A stretch of 63,171 nucleotides of DNA from Lachnospiraceae bacterium (GTDB taxonomy: Bacteria > Bacillota > Clostridia > Lachnospirales > Lachnospiraceae): contig QXWV01000120.1 in NCBI GenBank assembly GCA_009911195.1, positions 1 through 63,171 on the forward strand, given 5' to 3'. The translations under genes were made by a program, and so were the position numbers. Below the pieces are notes generated by a model. The model had not been told where the DNA came from and did not search any database. It saw nothing but the letters and a program-made list of their open reading frames with translations. Shown here piece after piece: positions 45,999 to 53,934 of this stretch; position 1 is the stretch's first letter, and the number at the start of each line of letters is the position of its first letter.

Positions 45999-46649
45999 AT
46001 GACGATTGACAGAGAAGATTTATTAAACAGCATATTGAAAAGCTTGGACAGGATTGAATATATAAAATTGGACGATATCCCCAATATTGATTTATATATG
46101 GACCAAGTTACAACCTTTATGGAGAAGCAGTTGAGGAGCACTGTCCGTTATCCGGGGGAAGATAAAATTCTAACGAAGACAATGATTAATAATTATGCGA
46201 AGAATAACCTTTTGCCGCCGCCTGTAAAAAAGAAATATTCCAAGGAGCATGTATTGCTGCTGATATTTATTTACTATTATAAAGGGATTTTAACGATTAA
46301 TGATATCCAGACATTACTGAATCCATTGACGGAGCTTTTTTTCCAGAAAGAAGGGTTTAACTTGGGAAATATATATTCCGAGGTATTCGGGCTGGAAAGC
46401 AAGCATGTGGATTTGCTGAAGGAAGATGTGAAATGTAAGTTTCAGGAGTCGAAAGATACTTTTCAGGAGGCGCCGGAAGAGGAAAGGGAATTTCTGCAAT
46501 TGTTTTCTGTGATTTGTATGCTCAGCTTTGATGTATATGTGAAAAAGCTGCTGATAGAAAAGCTGGTGGACAGCTTTGGGGCAGCAGCCGGAGAAGGGCA
46601 TAAGGAAAGCAGGAAGCCAAAAGGGGGCAAGCAGCCGAAAGAGGGGTAA
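45999..46649 (+). CDS. DUF1836 domain protein
   Basis: 216 residues, soluble. DUF1836 features: IKLDDIPNIDLYMDQVTTFM, ILTKTMINNYAKNNLLPPPV, KKKYSKEHVLLLIFIYYYKG. The N-terminal part looks like a winged helix of the MerR-like type, so DNA binding is possible. Common in Lachnospiraceae, function unknown. Good GGAGG site. The last codons (KGGKQPKEG) are already part of the tandem repeat that continues past the stop. Confidence 0.85.
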   Translation: MTIDREDLLNSILKSLDRIEYIKLDDIPNIDLYMDQVTTFMEKQLRSTVRYPGEDKILTKTMINNYAKNNLLPPPVKKKYSKEHVLLLIFIYYYKGILTINDIQTLLNPLTELFFQKEGFNLGNIYSEVFGLESKHVDLLKEDVKCKFQESKDTFQEAPEEEREFLQLFSVICMLSFDVYVKKLLIEKLVDSFGAAAGEGHKESRKPKGGKQPKEG

Positions 46650-46725
46650 GTGGCCTAAGGGATATAAATGGCCTAGGGGTAAGCAGCCTAAAGGGCAAGT
46701 GGCCTAAAGGGTAAGTGGCTTGAAA
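46630..46725 (+). repeat. About six imperfect 16-nt tandem repeats
   Basis: Units like TAAGTGGCCTAAAGGG recur from the end of the DUF1836 gene into the intergenic DNA. Alternation of GTGGCC and GCAGCC suggests two unit types. Untranslated after the first unit. Confidence 0.7.
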
Positions 46726-46784
46726 ATGATATGCATTAGCAGGGGATTACTTACATGGCATGTCTTAAGGTGTGAGAAAGAAGC

Positions 46785-46820
46785 AGGCGGTATGCTGCCT
46801 TTTGTGGCAGCATACCGCCT
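46785..46820 (+). terminator. Terminator after the DUF1836 unit
   Basis: AGGCGGTATGCTGCC and GGCAGCATACCGCCT form a strong stem with a short loop, followed by TTTGG. Confidence 0.75.
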
Positions 46821-46933
46821 TTGGCTGCAAATCGAAATTTTAATAAAAAATTTGAAAAAATTGAAGATAACCGGGGAGGTATGGCGTTATAAGGAATAGA
46901 AAGAGAAAAGGAAGGGGTGAAAGTATTCATCAT

Positions 46934-47461
46934 ATGGGTAATACTCAAAAATTAAATAAAGCAGCACGGCTTTCGATGATGGTTGATACTTATCAGAACC
47001 TTATTTTCTCTGTATGCTATAAAGTGACCGGGGATTATTTTGCGGCAGAGGACTTGGCACAGGAGACTTTTCTGTCCGCGTATAAGAATCTGGACGGGTT
47101 TGAAGGAGGGAACGAAAAAGCATGGTTGTGCAGGATTGCAACAAATAAAAGTATCGACTATTTGAGGAGCGCGGGGAGAAGGGCAGTGCCCACCGAGGAT
47201 ATTTTCTTCGAGCAGCAAAGCGAAAAGAGGGGGTCTCCGGAGGAAATCTGCTTGGAAAAAGAGGTAAAGGAAAGGTTATTAACCTATTGCAGCAAACTGA
47301 AACCGCCTTATGACGAAATTGCGAAAAAAGTATATTATGAGGAAAAGAAAGCCGATGAAATTGCAAGAGAAAGAAATGAGAATATAAAAACGGTTCAGAC
47401 ACAGATATACAGGGCAAGGGATATGCTGCGGAAAATATATGGAAAGGAGAGGTACGCATGA
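46934..47461 (+). CDS. ECF-type RNA polymerase sigma factor
   Basis: 175 residues. Sigma region 2 (DTYQNLIFSVCYKVTGDYFA, AEDLAQETFLSAYKNLDGFE, WLCRIATNKSIDYLRS) and region 4 (YYEEKKADEIARERNENIKT, VQTQIYRARDMLRKIYG). Directs transcription of a stress or envelope regulon. The next gene overlaps its end by 4 nt (ATGA) and encodes a membrane protein that is the likely anti-sigma factor. Confidence 0.93.
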   Translation: MGNTQKLNKAARLSMMVDTYQNLIFSVCYKVTGDYFAAEDLAQETFLSAYKNLDGFEGGNEKAWLCRIATNKSIDYLRSAGRRAVPTEDIFFEQQSEKRGSPEEICLEKEVKERLLTYCSKLKPPYDEIAKKVYYEEKKADEIARERNENIKTVQTQIYRARDMLRKIYGKERYA

Positions 47462-47976
47462 AAGAAGGAAGATATGATTATTTGAATGATGAAGAACTGG
47501 AAGCTTTGATTGCCGAAGTGGAAAAAAACAGTATGATTGCGCCTCCGGTATATTTGAAGGAGCTTATTATGGAAGAGGCAGTGCATAGGGAGACGGCTTT
47601 GGGAAATAGCCAGGAATCAGGCCAAATGGATAAAGGACCGGAGAAGAGCCTGGAAATAAGCTATAGTAACCGGAAAATTAGCAGAGGGGATATCAAGCAG
47701 GCGGCAAAAAGGCAGTTCTGGATTTATAGCTTTAAAATTGCGGCGGCAGCCGCGATGGCAGTCATAAGCCTGACGGTGGTTCCTATGGATATTTCAGGGG
47801 AAAGAGCAGCAGAGGGCAATCATATTGAAAGGCAGATAGAAAAGGATATAGAGCGCTATCAGGAAGCGAAAAGGGAAGCGCTGGAAGAGAAAGAAAATAA
47901 GGGGTCCGGGCTGGGAAGCCGGTTCGGAACTGGGATATGGAACGGATTAAGCGATTGGTTGAGAATGGAGGAGTAA
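47458..47976 (+). CDS. Putative anti-sigma factor
   Basis: 172 residues with one central membrane segment (about 98-116, IAAAAAMAVISLTVVPM). The cytoplasmic N-terminal part holds an acidic helix (LNDEELEALIAEVEKNSMIA, PPVYLKELIMEEAVHRE) typical of sigma-binding regions; no zinc-finger HxxxCxxC is seen. The C-terminal part is a charged coiled coil (IERQIEKDIERYQEAKREAL). Role inferred from operon position and coupling to the sigma gene. Confidence 0.65.
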   Translation: MKEGRYDYLNDEELEALIAEVEKNSMIAPPVYLKELIMEEAVHRETALGNSQESGQMDKGPEKSLEISYSNRKISRGDIKQAAKRQFWIYSFKIAAAAAMAVISLTVVPMDISGERAAEGNHIERQIEKDIERYQEAKREALEEKENKGSGLGSRFGTGIWNGLSDWLRMEE

Positions 47977-47980
47977 AGAG

Positions 47981-48751
47981 ATGACTAGAAAAAGAAAGAG
48001 CGGGTTTTTAACATTTTGTTTTTCTTTTTTGCCAGGTGCGGGCGAAATGTACCTTGGATTTATGAAAATGGGCGTTAGCCTGATGTCACTATTTTTGGGG
48101 ATAATAATTGCTTCTATATTGTTGAATTTAGGTATTATAATGTTTGCAGAAGTGGTGATATGGTTTTACAGCTTTTTCCATGTGCATAATCTGGCAGGGA
48201 TGTCAGATGAAGAATTTTTGAATACGGAAGATGCGTATCTGTTTAACTTGGATAAATTTTTCAAGGATGATAAGACTACGGAAAAATATAGGAACATCAT
48301 TGCGGTTGTGCTAATTGCAGTAGGCGTACTGTGCCTGTGGAATGGGCTGAAATCGGCATTTATGCCCTGGATTCCCGATTTCATTTTCCAGGTATTGAGC
48401 AGGTTTGAGAATACGATTATGCGGATAGTGCTTGGGGTTGGCATCATCATTGCCGGTTTCCGTATGATAAAGGGGAAGCAGGAAGAATTAAAAGAAGTGA
48501 TTATTGATGTAGAGCCTGAAAATGTGAAGGAAAAAGGCGGCTATTCCAGGGATAGACAAAGCGCCGGGGCGGATTTTACACAAGGAATGCAGGCTGACAA
48601 TGGGGTTTATGCCCAGGGGACGCAGGATGTTAGTGGGAACTTTGCGGAAAAAGCGGACTCGGCAGGGCAATGGGGGCAGGGAATGGATTTAGTGCCGGCT
48701 GCGGCAGAAAGGAAAGGATATGGAACAGAAACAGAGCGTAAGGATTCGTAA
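47981..48751 (+). CDS. TM2-like membrane protein
   Basis: 256 residues. The N-terminus GFLTFCFSFLPGAGEMYLGF MKMG is a TM2-type hairpin (a P-G-A-G-xxY-L-G turn between two membrane helices). Two more hydrophobic segments follow (NIIAVVLIAVGVLCLWNGL, IVLGVGIIIAGFRMI). The C-terminus is a long polar tail rich in Gly, Gln and Asp. Third gene of the sigma operon; its end overlaps the next gene by 32 nt. Confidence 0.75.
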   Translation: MTRKRKSGFLTFCFSFLPGAGEMYLGFMKMGVSLMSLFLGIIIASILLNLGIIMFAEVVIWFYSFFHVHNLAGMSDEEFLNTEDAYLFNLDKFFKDDKTTEKYRNIIAVVLIAVGVLCLWNGLKSAFMPWIPDFIFQVLSRFENTIMRIVLGVGIIIAGFRMIKGKQEELKEVIIDVEPENVKEKGGYSRDRQSAGADFTQGMQADNGVYAQGTQDVSGNFAEKADSAGQWGQGMDLVPAAAERKGYGTETERKDS

Positions 48752-49055
48752 GGTAGGCACATTCACTTTTGGCTGTATGCTGCTTCTGTTTGGTATCTTG
48801 TTCCTGGTACACATTTTTTTGCCGGAATTGGATTATGAGACGATTTTCAGGTGCTGGCCATGTATCTTTATTTTGTTAGGGTTAGAGGTTCTGGCAGGAA
48901 ACCATCATGCAGCGGGGATGGCAAAGGAAGGGAAACAGATACAATTTGTTTATGACAAAGCGGCGATATGGCTGCTCATCTGTATGACATTCTTTGCAAT
49001 GGCAATGGCGGCGGCAGATGTATGTATACGATACAACTGCCTGTATGGAATTTAG
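48720..49055 (+). CDS. Small membrane protein (LiaI/DUF5668-like)
   Basis: 111 residues. RIRKVGTFTFGCMLLLFGIL, FLVHIF and IFRCWPCIFILLGLEVLAGN form the paired membrane segments typical of the LiaI-LiaF-like/DUF5668 domain, followed by a third segment (AIWLLICMTFFAMAMAAADV). Such proteins take part in envelope-stress sensing. The start lies inside the previous gene (AAAGGATATG), so translation is coupled. Confidence 0.7.
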   Translation: MEQKQSVRIRKVGTFTFGCMLLLFGILFLVHIFLPELDYETIFRCWPCIFILLGLEVLAGNHHAAGMAKEGKQIQFVYDKAAIWLLICMTFFAMAMAAADVCIRYNCLYGI

Positions 49056-49115
49056 AGCAAAGAATGAAATAATAGCGGCAACTCCGGGAAGACTAAAGAA
49101 AAACGGGAGGCCGCA

Positions 49116-49286
49116 ATGCAGGAATTATTTATGAAATACCCAGTGGGTAGTATGGTGGAACACAATGGCAGCAGCTATCAGGTGCTTGGCTATGAGATGT
49201 ATGGGAACAAACGTCTGCTGATTTGTAAAAACGGAGAAGATGGGATTAGGGTAAATGCGGATGGGCTGGAAGAAATGGAATCATGA
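49116..49286 (+). CDS. Small hypothetical protein (56 residues)
   Basis: A GGGAGG site precedes the ATG. The protein MQELFMKYPVGSMVEHNGSS, YQVLGYEMYGNKRLLICKNG is beta-rich, looks like a compact SH3-like barrel and has normal codon use. No family recognised. Last gene before the ICE-interrupted locus. Confidence 0.6.
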   Translation: MQELFMKYPVGSMVEHNGSSYQVLGYEMYGNKRLLICKNGEDGIRVNADGLEEMES

Positions 49287-49356
49287 AAAATATGGCATCA
49301 GCAGCCAAGTGTTCCATGGGATAATCATTGGATTTGAATATAGTTTCTGTACAAAG

Positions 49357-49387
49357 CATTGGCTCCGGAATGATACCGGGGCCAATG
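49357..49387 (-). terminator. Hairpin downstream of the interrupted ABC gene
   Basis: CATTGGCTCCGG and CCGGGGCCAATG form a stem; on the minus strand it is followed by CTTTGT. It probably ended the ABC-transporter operon whose 3' end remains at 49431-50006. Confidence 0.5.
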
Positions 49388-49430
49388 TCTGTGAGACGGC
49401 AATGTGTGATAAATTGCACAATGTAAGCAG

Positions 49431-51866
49431 TTATTTGGCTTCTTCGGCGAATTTGGTGGTGACCAGTGATTCATAAGGCACCCGTTCGGAAAGTTCCCCG
49501 GCATCATCAAGGATGTTTTGGAGCAAAGTAAAGGCATCTTCTTCAAATACAAGATTATCTTTCCATGTATCCTGCTCATAATATCTGGTTACGATGGCGG
49601 TGAGCGTCTCTTGGTCTGTCTCTTCAAATTGAGGGGCGATTACTTTGGCAATTTCTTCCGGAGAGTGGCCCTGTACATAGTCCATTCCCTTTTGCAGAGC
49701 GTTGGTGAAAGATTGGATGATATCGGGGTGTGATTCGATAAAGCTTTTTTTGGCGCTGAATGCGGTGTAAGGGACATAGCCGGAATCTTCCCCCAGGGAG
49801 GCTATGACATAACCATCGCCTTTGGCTTCCAGGGAGGTGGCATGTGGCTCGAATTCAATTGAAAAATCCCCTTGCCCACCGGAAAAAGCCGCTGCGGTAG
49901 AGCCGAAATCAATGCTCTGGTCGATATTCAAATCTGATTTGGGGTCAATGTTATTCTTTTTCAGGATATATTCAAATACCATTTGCGGCATACCGCCAGT
50001 CTGCCCTAGCATGATGAACATATTTTCCACATCATGCAATTTCTCCCTAGAAGCCACGATTCTGTATGGATAATGGTAGATTCCCGTCTTTTCCACCAGC
50101 CCAAGATCCAGCAAGTGCTCCATGTAGGTGGTAAACTTTTTCTTGTGCATGGGATACCCCATAGCTTTCAGGCTCTCCGCCAGGAATTTTACAGAGGTAA
50201 AACCTGTCTCGTCCTTTTCCAGAAGCCGGATTGCCTCAATCATCATGGTGAGCTTCAGATTTTCCTTGTCGGCTTTGAAATCGTAGGCCGCCAGATTGCC
50301 GAGACCGTGTTTCAAATAGATGTCAACATTTCCGTCTTTGTCTACAATGATTTTTTCTACCAGAACCTCAATGTCCGTCCGGGTCAGGCTTTTTTGCTCC
50401 AACACTTCATTCAGAATATCCAGTGCGGTTTGAAGGCCCGGTTTGATTGCCACAGCGGGGATATGAGGCTCCCTCGTCAAATCTTGCAATGTTTTTTCAA
50501 TAGCAGAGATACGCTCCATTTTTTCAGTCTGTAGAGAGGCGTATGTTTCATTGATAATTTCTGCCATTCCCGGATTTGCCGTCAGTTCCTTTACCTTTTG
50601 GGTAATCAGTGTTTTCAGCTCTTTCTTGATTCTTTCCAGCTCGTTTTCCAGTCTCTGCTGGCCGTCGTCTGTGGAGTAAGTAGGAGCCTTTAAGTTTGAC
50701 AGGTCAAAATTCTGTATGATGTCTGCCAGAGAGTCACGGCAAAGGGTGAGGTATTTAATCAAAGCGTCCATCAGGGTTTCTTCTGTCACCAGATGGGCAT
50801 GTTCACAAAACTGTTTTCCCTTTTTGTTGTAGGTGCCGCACACATAATATTTTCCACGGTTCGGGCGGTTGATTGCGGTCAGTTTCATGCCGCAGTCCTT
50901 ACAGTACAGACACCCGGAAAAAAGATTGATGTGTTTCTTCTGGCCCCGGTACTGGCTGTGATGGCGGCTGTCTTTCACCTCAAAGAGAAGCTTCATGGTA
51001 TCGTCATCAAATATTTTCGGGTGGTGGTCTGGGAAAACATATTGCTGGTCTCTGGAAATCTTTTTGTCTTTGCCGTTGATGGTCATCCTCTCTCTTTTGT
51101 GGGTTCGCAGTACCCCGTTATGATAATCGTTAAAGAGGGTATCTTTCACCATGCCATAGCTCCACATATGGGCGACTTCCCGATGATAGGGCAGGCCCAG
51201 CGCCTCGTAGCGTTCCTTTTGCAGCATGGTAGGCGTGGGGACGCCCCGGTCTGAAAGTATTTCCGCAATCTTTCGTATGCCGTTCCCTTCCAGATAAAGG
51301 TCTTTTTCAAGGTTCAGGATAGCGGCGGCTTCTTCATCAATTAGAACCATCTGCTTGTTCAGTGGGTGCCTGGTGTAGCCGAATGGGGGAGCACATTTTA
51401 AAGTGCCGTTTTCCTGCTCCATTTTCTTGATTCGTTTTACCTTCCGGCTTGTGTTCTTCACATGGCGCTCATTATCCCATGTCTTGATTCCGATAATATC
51501 ATCATCAGAGTAGAGGGAATCATAATTGTCATCAATCAGAATGACACGCTTTCCCTGTTCTTCCATTTCTTCGAGAAAAAGCAGTACCTTTGCATTGTGC
51601 CTTCCGATTCGTGAAAGGTCTTTCGCCACGATTACATCTATGGAACCGAGATTGGCCATCATGTTCTGAAACTGGGGACGGTTGAAGGAATAGCCGGAAA
51701 TGCCGTCGTCCTCGTAGATGTGGCGTACAATCATGTTGTTTTCTTCTGCGTATTTCTGGATAATCAGTTTCTGATTTTCGATAGAGGAATAATTTCTCTT
51801 GTTATCGTCTCTGGAGAGGCGGACATAACCGTCTATCATTGTGGGAGTATGGATTGCTGTCATCAT
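49431..51866 (-). CDS. ICE large serine recombinase fused in frame to an ABC substrate-binding protein tail
   Basis: 811 codons. Residues 1 to about 610 are a large serine recombinase: catalytic Ser in GYVRLSRDDNKR, DDGISGYSFNRPQFQNMM, DVIVAKDLSRIGRHNAKVLL, a recombinase domain, the zinc ribbon CLYCKDCGMK...FCEH and a coiled coil. From about residue 621 (GQTGGMPQMVFEYILKKNNI) to the end the sequence is instead the C-terminal half of an NMT1/ThiY-SsuA type ABC substrate-binding protein (DFGSTAAAFSGGQGDFSIEF, DSGYVPYTAFSAKKSFIESH). The switch, near base 50006, marks the ICE left end inside the host gene. GGAGG precedes the ATG. Confidence 0.85.
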   Translation of the reverse strand: MMTAIHTPTMIDGYVRLSRDDNKRNYSSIENQKLIIQKYAEENNMIVRHIYEDDGISGYSFNRPQFQNMMANLGSIDVIVAKDLSRIGRHNAKVLLFLEEMEEQGKRVILIDDNYDSLYSDDDIIGIKTWDNERHVKNTSRKVKRIKKMEQENGTLKCAPPFGYTRHPLNKQMVLIDEEAAAILNLEKDLYLEGNGIRKIAEILSDRGVPTPTMLQKERYEALGLPYHREVAHMWSYGMVKDTLFNDYHNGVLRTHKRERMTINGKDKKISRDQQYVFPDHHPKIFDDDTMKLLFEVKDSRHHSQYRGQKKHINLFSGCLYCKDCGMKLTAINRPNRGKYYVCGTYNKKGKQFCEHAHLVTEETLMDALIKYLTLCRDSLADIIQNFDLSNLKAPTYSTDDGQQRLENELERIKKELKTLITQKVKELTANPGMAEIINETYASLQTEKMERISAIEKTLQDLTREPHIPAVAIKPGLQTALDILNEVLEQKSLTRTDIEVLVEKIIVDKDGNVDIYLKHGLGNLAAYDFKADKENLKLTMMIEAIRLLEKDETGFTSVKFLAESLKAMGYPMHKKKFTTYMEHLLDLGLVEKTGIYHYPYRIVASREKLHDVENMFIMLGQTGGMPQMVFEYILKKNNIDPKSDLNIDQSIDFGSTAAAFSGGQGDFSIEFEPHATSLEAKGDGYVIASLGEDSGYVPYTAFSAKKSFIESHPDIIQSFTNALQKGMDYVQGHSPEEIAKVIAPQFEETDQETLTAIVTRYYEQDTWKDNLVFEEDAFTLLQNILDDAGELSERVPYESLVTTKFAEEAK

Positions 51867-51940
51867 AAAAATCGTCCTCCTTATCTTGCTTTCTACCTAT
51901 ATTTTACCATATAGGCAGGATAACACAATGTTGTCGCCGG

Positions 51941-52144
51941 TCAGTGAAAATGGTTGCGAACCACATCCCGCAATCCATTTTCCATTGCCTGATTGCCTTC
52001 GATGATAGTAACGACCAGATACCCCCGTCTGCTAAGAGCTTCTTTTTTCCTCGCGATTTCAGAGCTGTCAGAATCCTTTTTTTGAAGTAAGTAGCAAACC
52101 TCCTTTTGCTTTCCTATGACAATCACCTCAAATTCTTGCTTCAT
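51941..52144 (-). CDS. Small ICE protein (67 residues)
   Basis: Encodes MKQEFEVIVIGKQKEVCYLL, then a charged middle and RRGYLVVTIIEGNQAMENGL. It lies 74 bases upstream of the recombinase, on the same strand. No Shine-Dalgarno sequence precedes the ATG; instead TTCATAC-AATA-GTATGAA forms an inverted repeat over the start and a -10-like TACAAT ends 4 nt before it, suggesting a leaderless or operator-controlled start. Function unknown. Confidence 0.6.
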   Translation of the reverse strand: MKQEFEVIVIGKQKEVCYLLQKKDSDSSEIARKKEALSRRGYLVVTIIEGNQAMENGLRDVVRNHFH

Positions 52145-52316
52145 ACTATTGTATGAAAAGTCAGGCTTATCCTATCAATAAAACAGCTTTCTTCATACAA
52201 AATGACATGGTGGTCCATTTCCCTTTTGTCCTGTGGGGAAACGCGAAAAAACGGCACCCGGTAAAGAGTGCCGCCCTTTCGTATTTCTCCACGCTTCGGG
52301 CCAGATTGGCCCGGGG

Positions 52317-52520
52317 TCAGGGCTGCCAGTGTTCGTAATAGTCCGCCGCTTCTTCCACGGAGCAGAAGTCAAACACTTCATACAGCTCTATAAGAATCTC
52401 CCGAATGTCCTTTGGCTTGTAGCCGCAGCTTTCCATCGCCTTGATGACATATCCGCGGCAGGCGTTGTTGCTCCATTTGTCTGTCAGCATGTTCTGGATT
52501 TCCTGCAAAGATTTTGCCAT
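52317..52520 (-). CDS. Small ICE protein (67 residues)
   Basis: Encodes MAKSLQEIQNMLTDKWSNNA, CRGYVIKAMESCGYKPKDIR and EILIELYEVFDFCSVEEAAD, a compact helical protein with three Cys. Preceded by GAAAGGAAGT. Similar small proteins lie near the recombinase in many clostridial ICEs; function unknown. Confidence 0.7.
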   Translation of the reverse strand: MAKSLQEIQNMLTDKWSNNACRGYVIKAMESCGYKPKDIREILIELYEVFDFCSVEEAADYYEHWQP

Positions 52521-52547
52521 AATCTGTACTTCCTTTCTAAAAATTCA

Positions 52548-52604
52548 GGGAGCCGCTCCGTTTTAGTTGGCCTGTCATAAGACAGTGAGAGCGGGCGGCT
52601 CCCT
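52548..52604. repeat. Long hairpin in the ICE intergenic region
   Basis: GGGAGCCGC and GCGGCTCCC are complementary arms around an inner CTGTC/GACAG hairpin. It lies just upstream of the small gene at 52317-52520 and could be a terminator or regulatory structure. Confidence 0.6.
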
Positions 52605-52695
52605 GATGGTTTTTGTAAAACAGATTCCCCGGACGGGTGCAGGCTTTTCCACCCCATAGTATTTCAACTCTCCCCATTCTGATGGCAAGGCGTCC

Positions 52696-52893
52696 TCATT
52701 GCCTGCGACGGCTCACGGCTTGCAGGGCCGCTTCACGCTCGGACTGTGACTGAACGCAAGTATCCGGGTCTTGTGCCTTATCCGGCAGAGCCAGCCACGG
52801 CTCCGCCTGCGGCATGGGCTTTATCGCTATTCCCGCCCCCAAAGTGAAAACCACAATGGAAACGGAAGTCACGGCGGGCCTGTCGCCTGGCAC
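52696..52893 (-). CDS. Possible small membrane protein
   Basis: A GTG-initiated frame in the 510-base gap. It has a hydrophobic stretch (VSIVVFTLGAGIAI) followed by a polar tail ending SEREAALQAVSRRRQ. A GGGAGG lies only 2 nt before the first GTG, so a later GTG (VTSVSIVV) may be the true start. Weak evidence. Confidence 0.3.
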   Translation of the reverse strand: MPGDRPAVTSVSIVVFTLGAGIAIKPMPQAEPWLALPDKAQDPDTCVQSQSEREAALQAVSRRRQ

Positions 52894-53030
52894 ATCCTCC
52901 CTTCGTATCCGGGTATCTTTTTATTCAGTTTTCAATCTGCCGGAAAGGTCTGTCTGCGCTTCGGGCCAGCTTGTCCCGAGGCTCCTTCGCCTTTCATATA
53001 CCATTTCATTTTCAGTCGGTTTGTTCCGCC

Positions 53031-53453
53031 TTAAAATGAATTTTTCAGATATTTTTCCATACTCCGGAGTCCGCGCTGGATACTTTCGGATATTCGGCTC
53101 TTTGCCACGCCTTCGGCTTTGGCAATGTCGGTCTTGCTCATGCCGAGGACGAAATGGGCGTAGATGCGTTTTGCCTGTTTGTCGGGCAGACTGGATATAG
53201 CGGCGTGAAGCTCCTGCATGGTGATTTTGCGCTCATAAATCTCACATGGGGAGAGGGAAACGAACAAGGCCGAGTGCTCAATGCCGTCCTCCCGGTCAAG
53301 GGAATAGTATGCCTTGTGACGGTATGTACGCAGACGGTAGGCCGCTTCCATGCGGTCAAATGCCGCCATTGCCTCCGCCACCTCGTCAGGCACTTCGATA
53401 AAGGAATCCGCTGTATAGTACGGGTAAAAATCCCGCAGATTGATGATAGTCAT
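53031..53453 (-). CDS. ICE sigma-70-family (region 4) regulator
   Basis: 140 residues. C-terminal helix-turn-helix of sigma region 4 type: AAISSLPDKQAKRIYAHFVL, GMSKTDIAKAEGVAKSRISE, SIQRGLRSMEKYLKNSF. The N-terminus (MTIINLRDFYPYYTADSFIE) matches the small sigma-like proteins common in clostridial conjugative transposons. Start at 53453 follows CGGAGG; longer frames upstream cross a palindrome. Likely controls ICE transcription. Confidence 0.85.
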   Translation of the reverse strand: MTIINLRDFYPYYTADSFIEVPDEVAEAMAAFDRMEAAYRLRTYRHKAYYSLDREDGIEHSALFVSLSPCEIYERKITMQELHAAISSLPDKQAKRIYAHFVLGMSKTDIAKAEGVAKSRISESIQRGLRSMEKYLKNSF

Positions 53454-53631
53454 GTTTACCTCCGTTTCGGTGTTTGGTGAATAAGTTACCGAAACGGAGG
53501 CGGCGGAGAACGGCACCGGGGCCGGGCTTCGGGCCAGGTTGACCCGAAGAAACCGTTTAAAAACAGAAATGCGTCCGGGCGGCATGGAGCCATTCGGACG
53601 CATGAAAGTGCATTGTTGTTTTCGGACTGAA

Positions 53632-53718
53632 TTATTTCATATCGATTGCCGGAATTATCCGTCCAGGGGGGCGAGCTTTTTTTGACGGTTCAGACAGTTG
53701 AAAAAGAAATAAGGACAC
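53632..53718 (-). CDS. Possible 28-residue peptide
   Basis: Starts GTG after GGGAGG at 7-nt spacing and reads MSLFLFQLSEPSKKARPPGR followed by IIPAIDMK. It occupies part of the 481-base gap between the sigma-like gene and the BtrH-like gene. The rest of the gap holds a GGCGG...CCGCC hairpin near 53822-53850. Too short to classify. Confidence 0.35.
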   Translation of the reverse strand: MSLFLFQLSEPSKKARPPGRIIPAIDMK

Positions 53719-53934
53719 AGCGATACCTCCCTATGCTTTTAAGCATTTGATACCGCCATATCCTTGAAAAAGGGCGACATTAACACACCCTCCCTATTCT
53801 CTTTTTTCACAAAGAAAACGGCGGCTTGAAATCTGTTATTTCAAAACCGCCGAAAGGCTACTGTATTTTGTTTAGGGGCATGAAGATTTAGCCGCCATGA
53901 CAACGGTTTTTTTTATACCGTCAGGCAGAATCTC

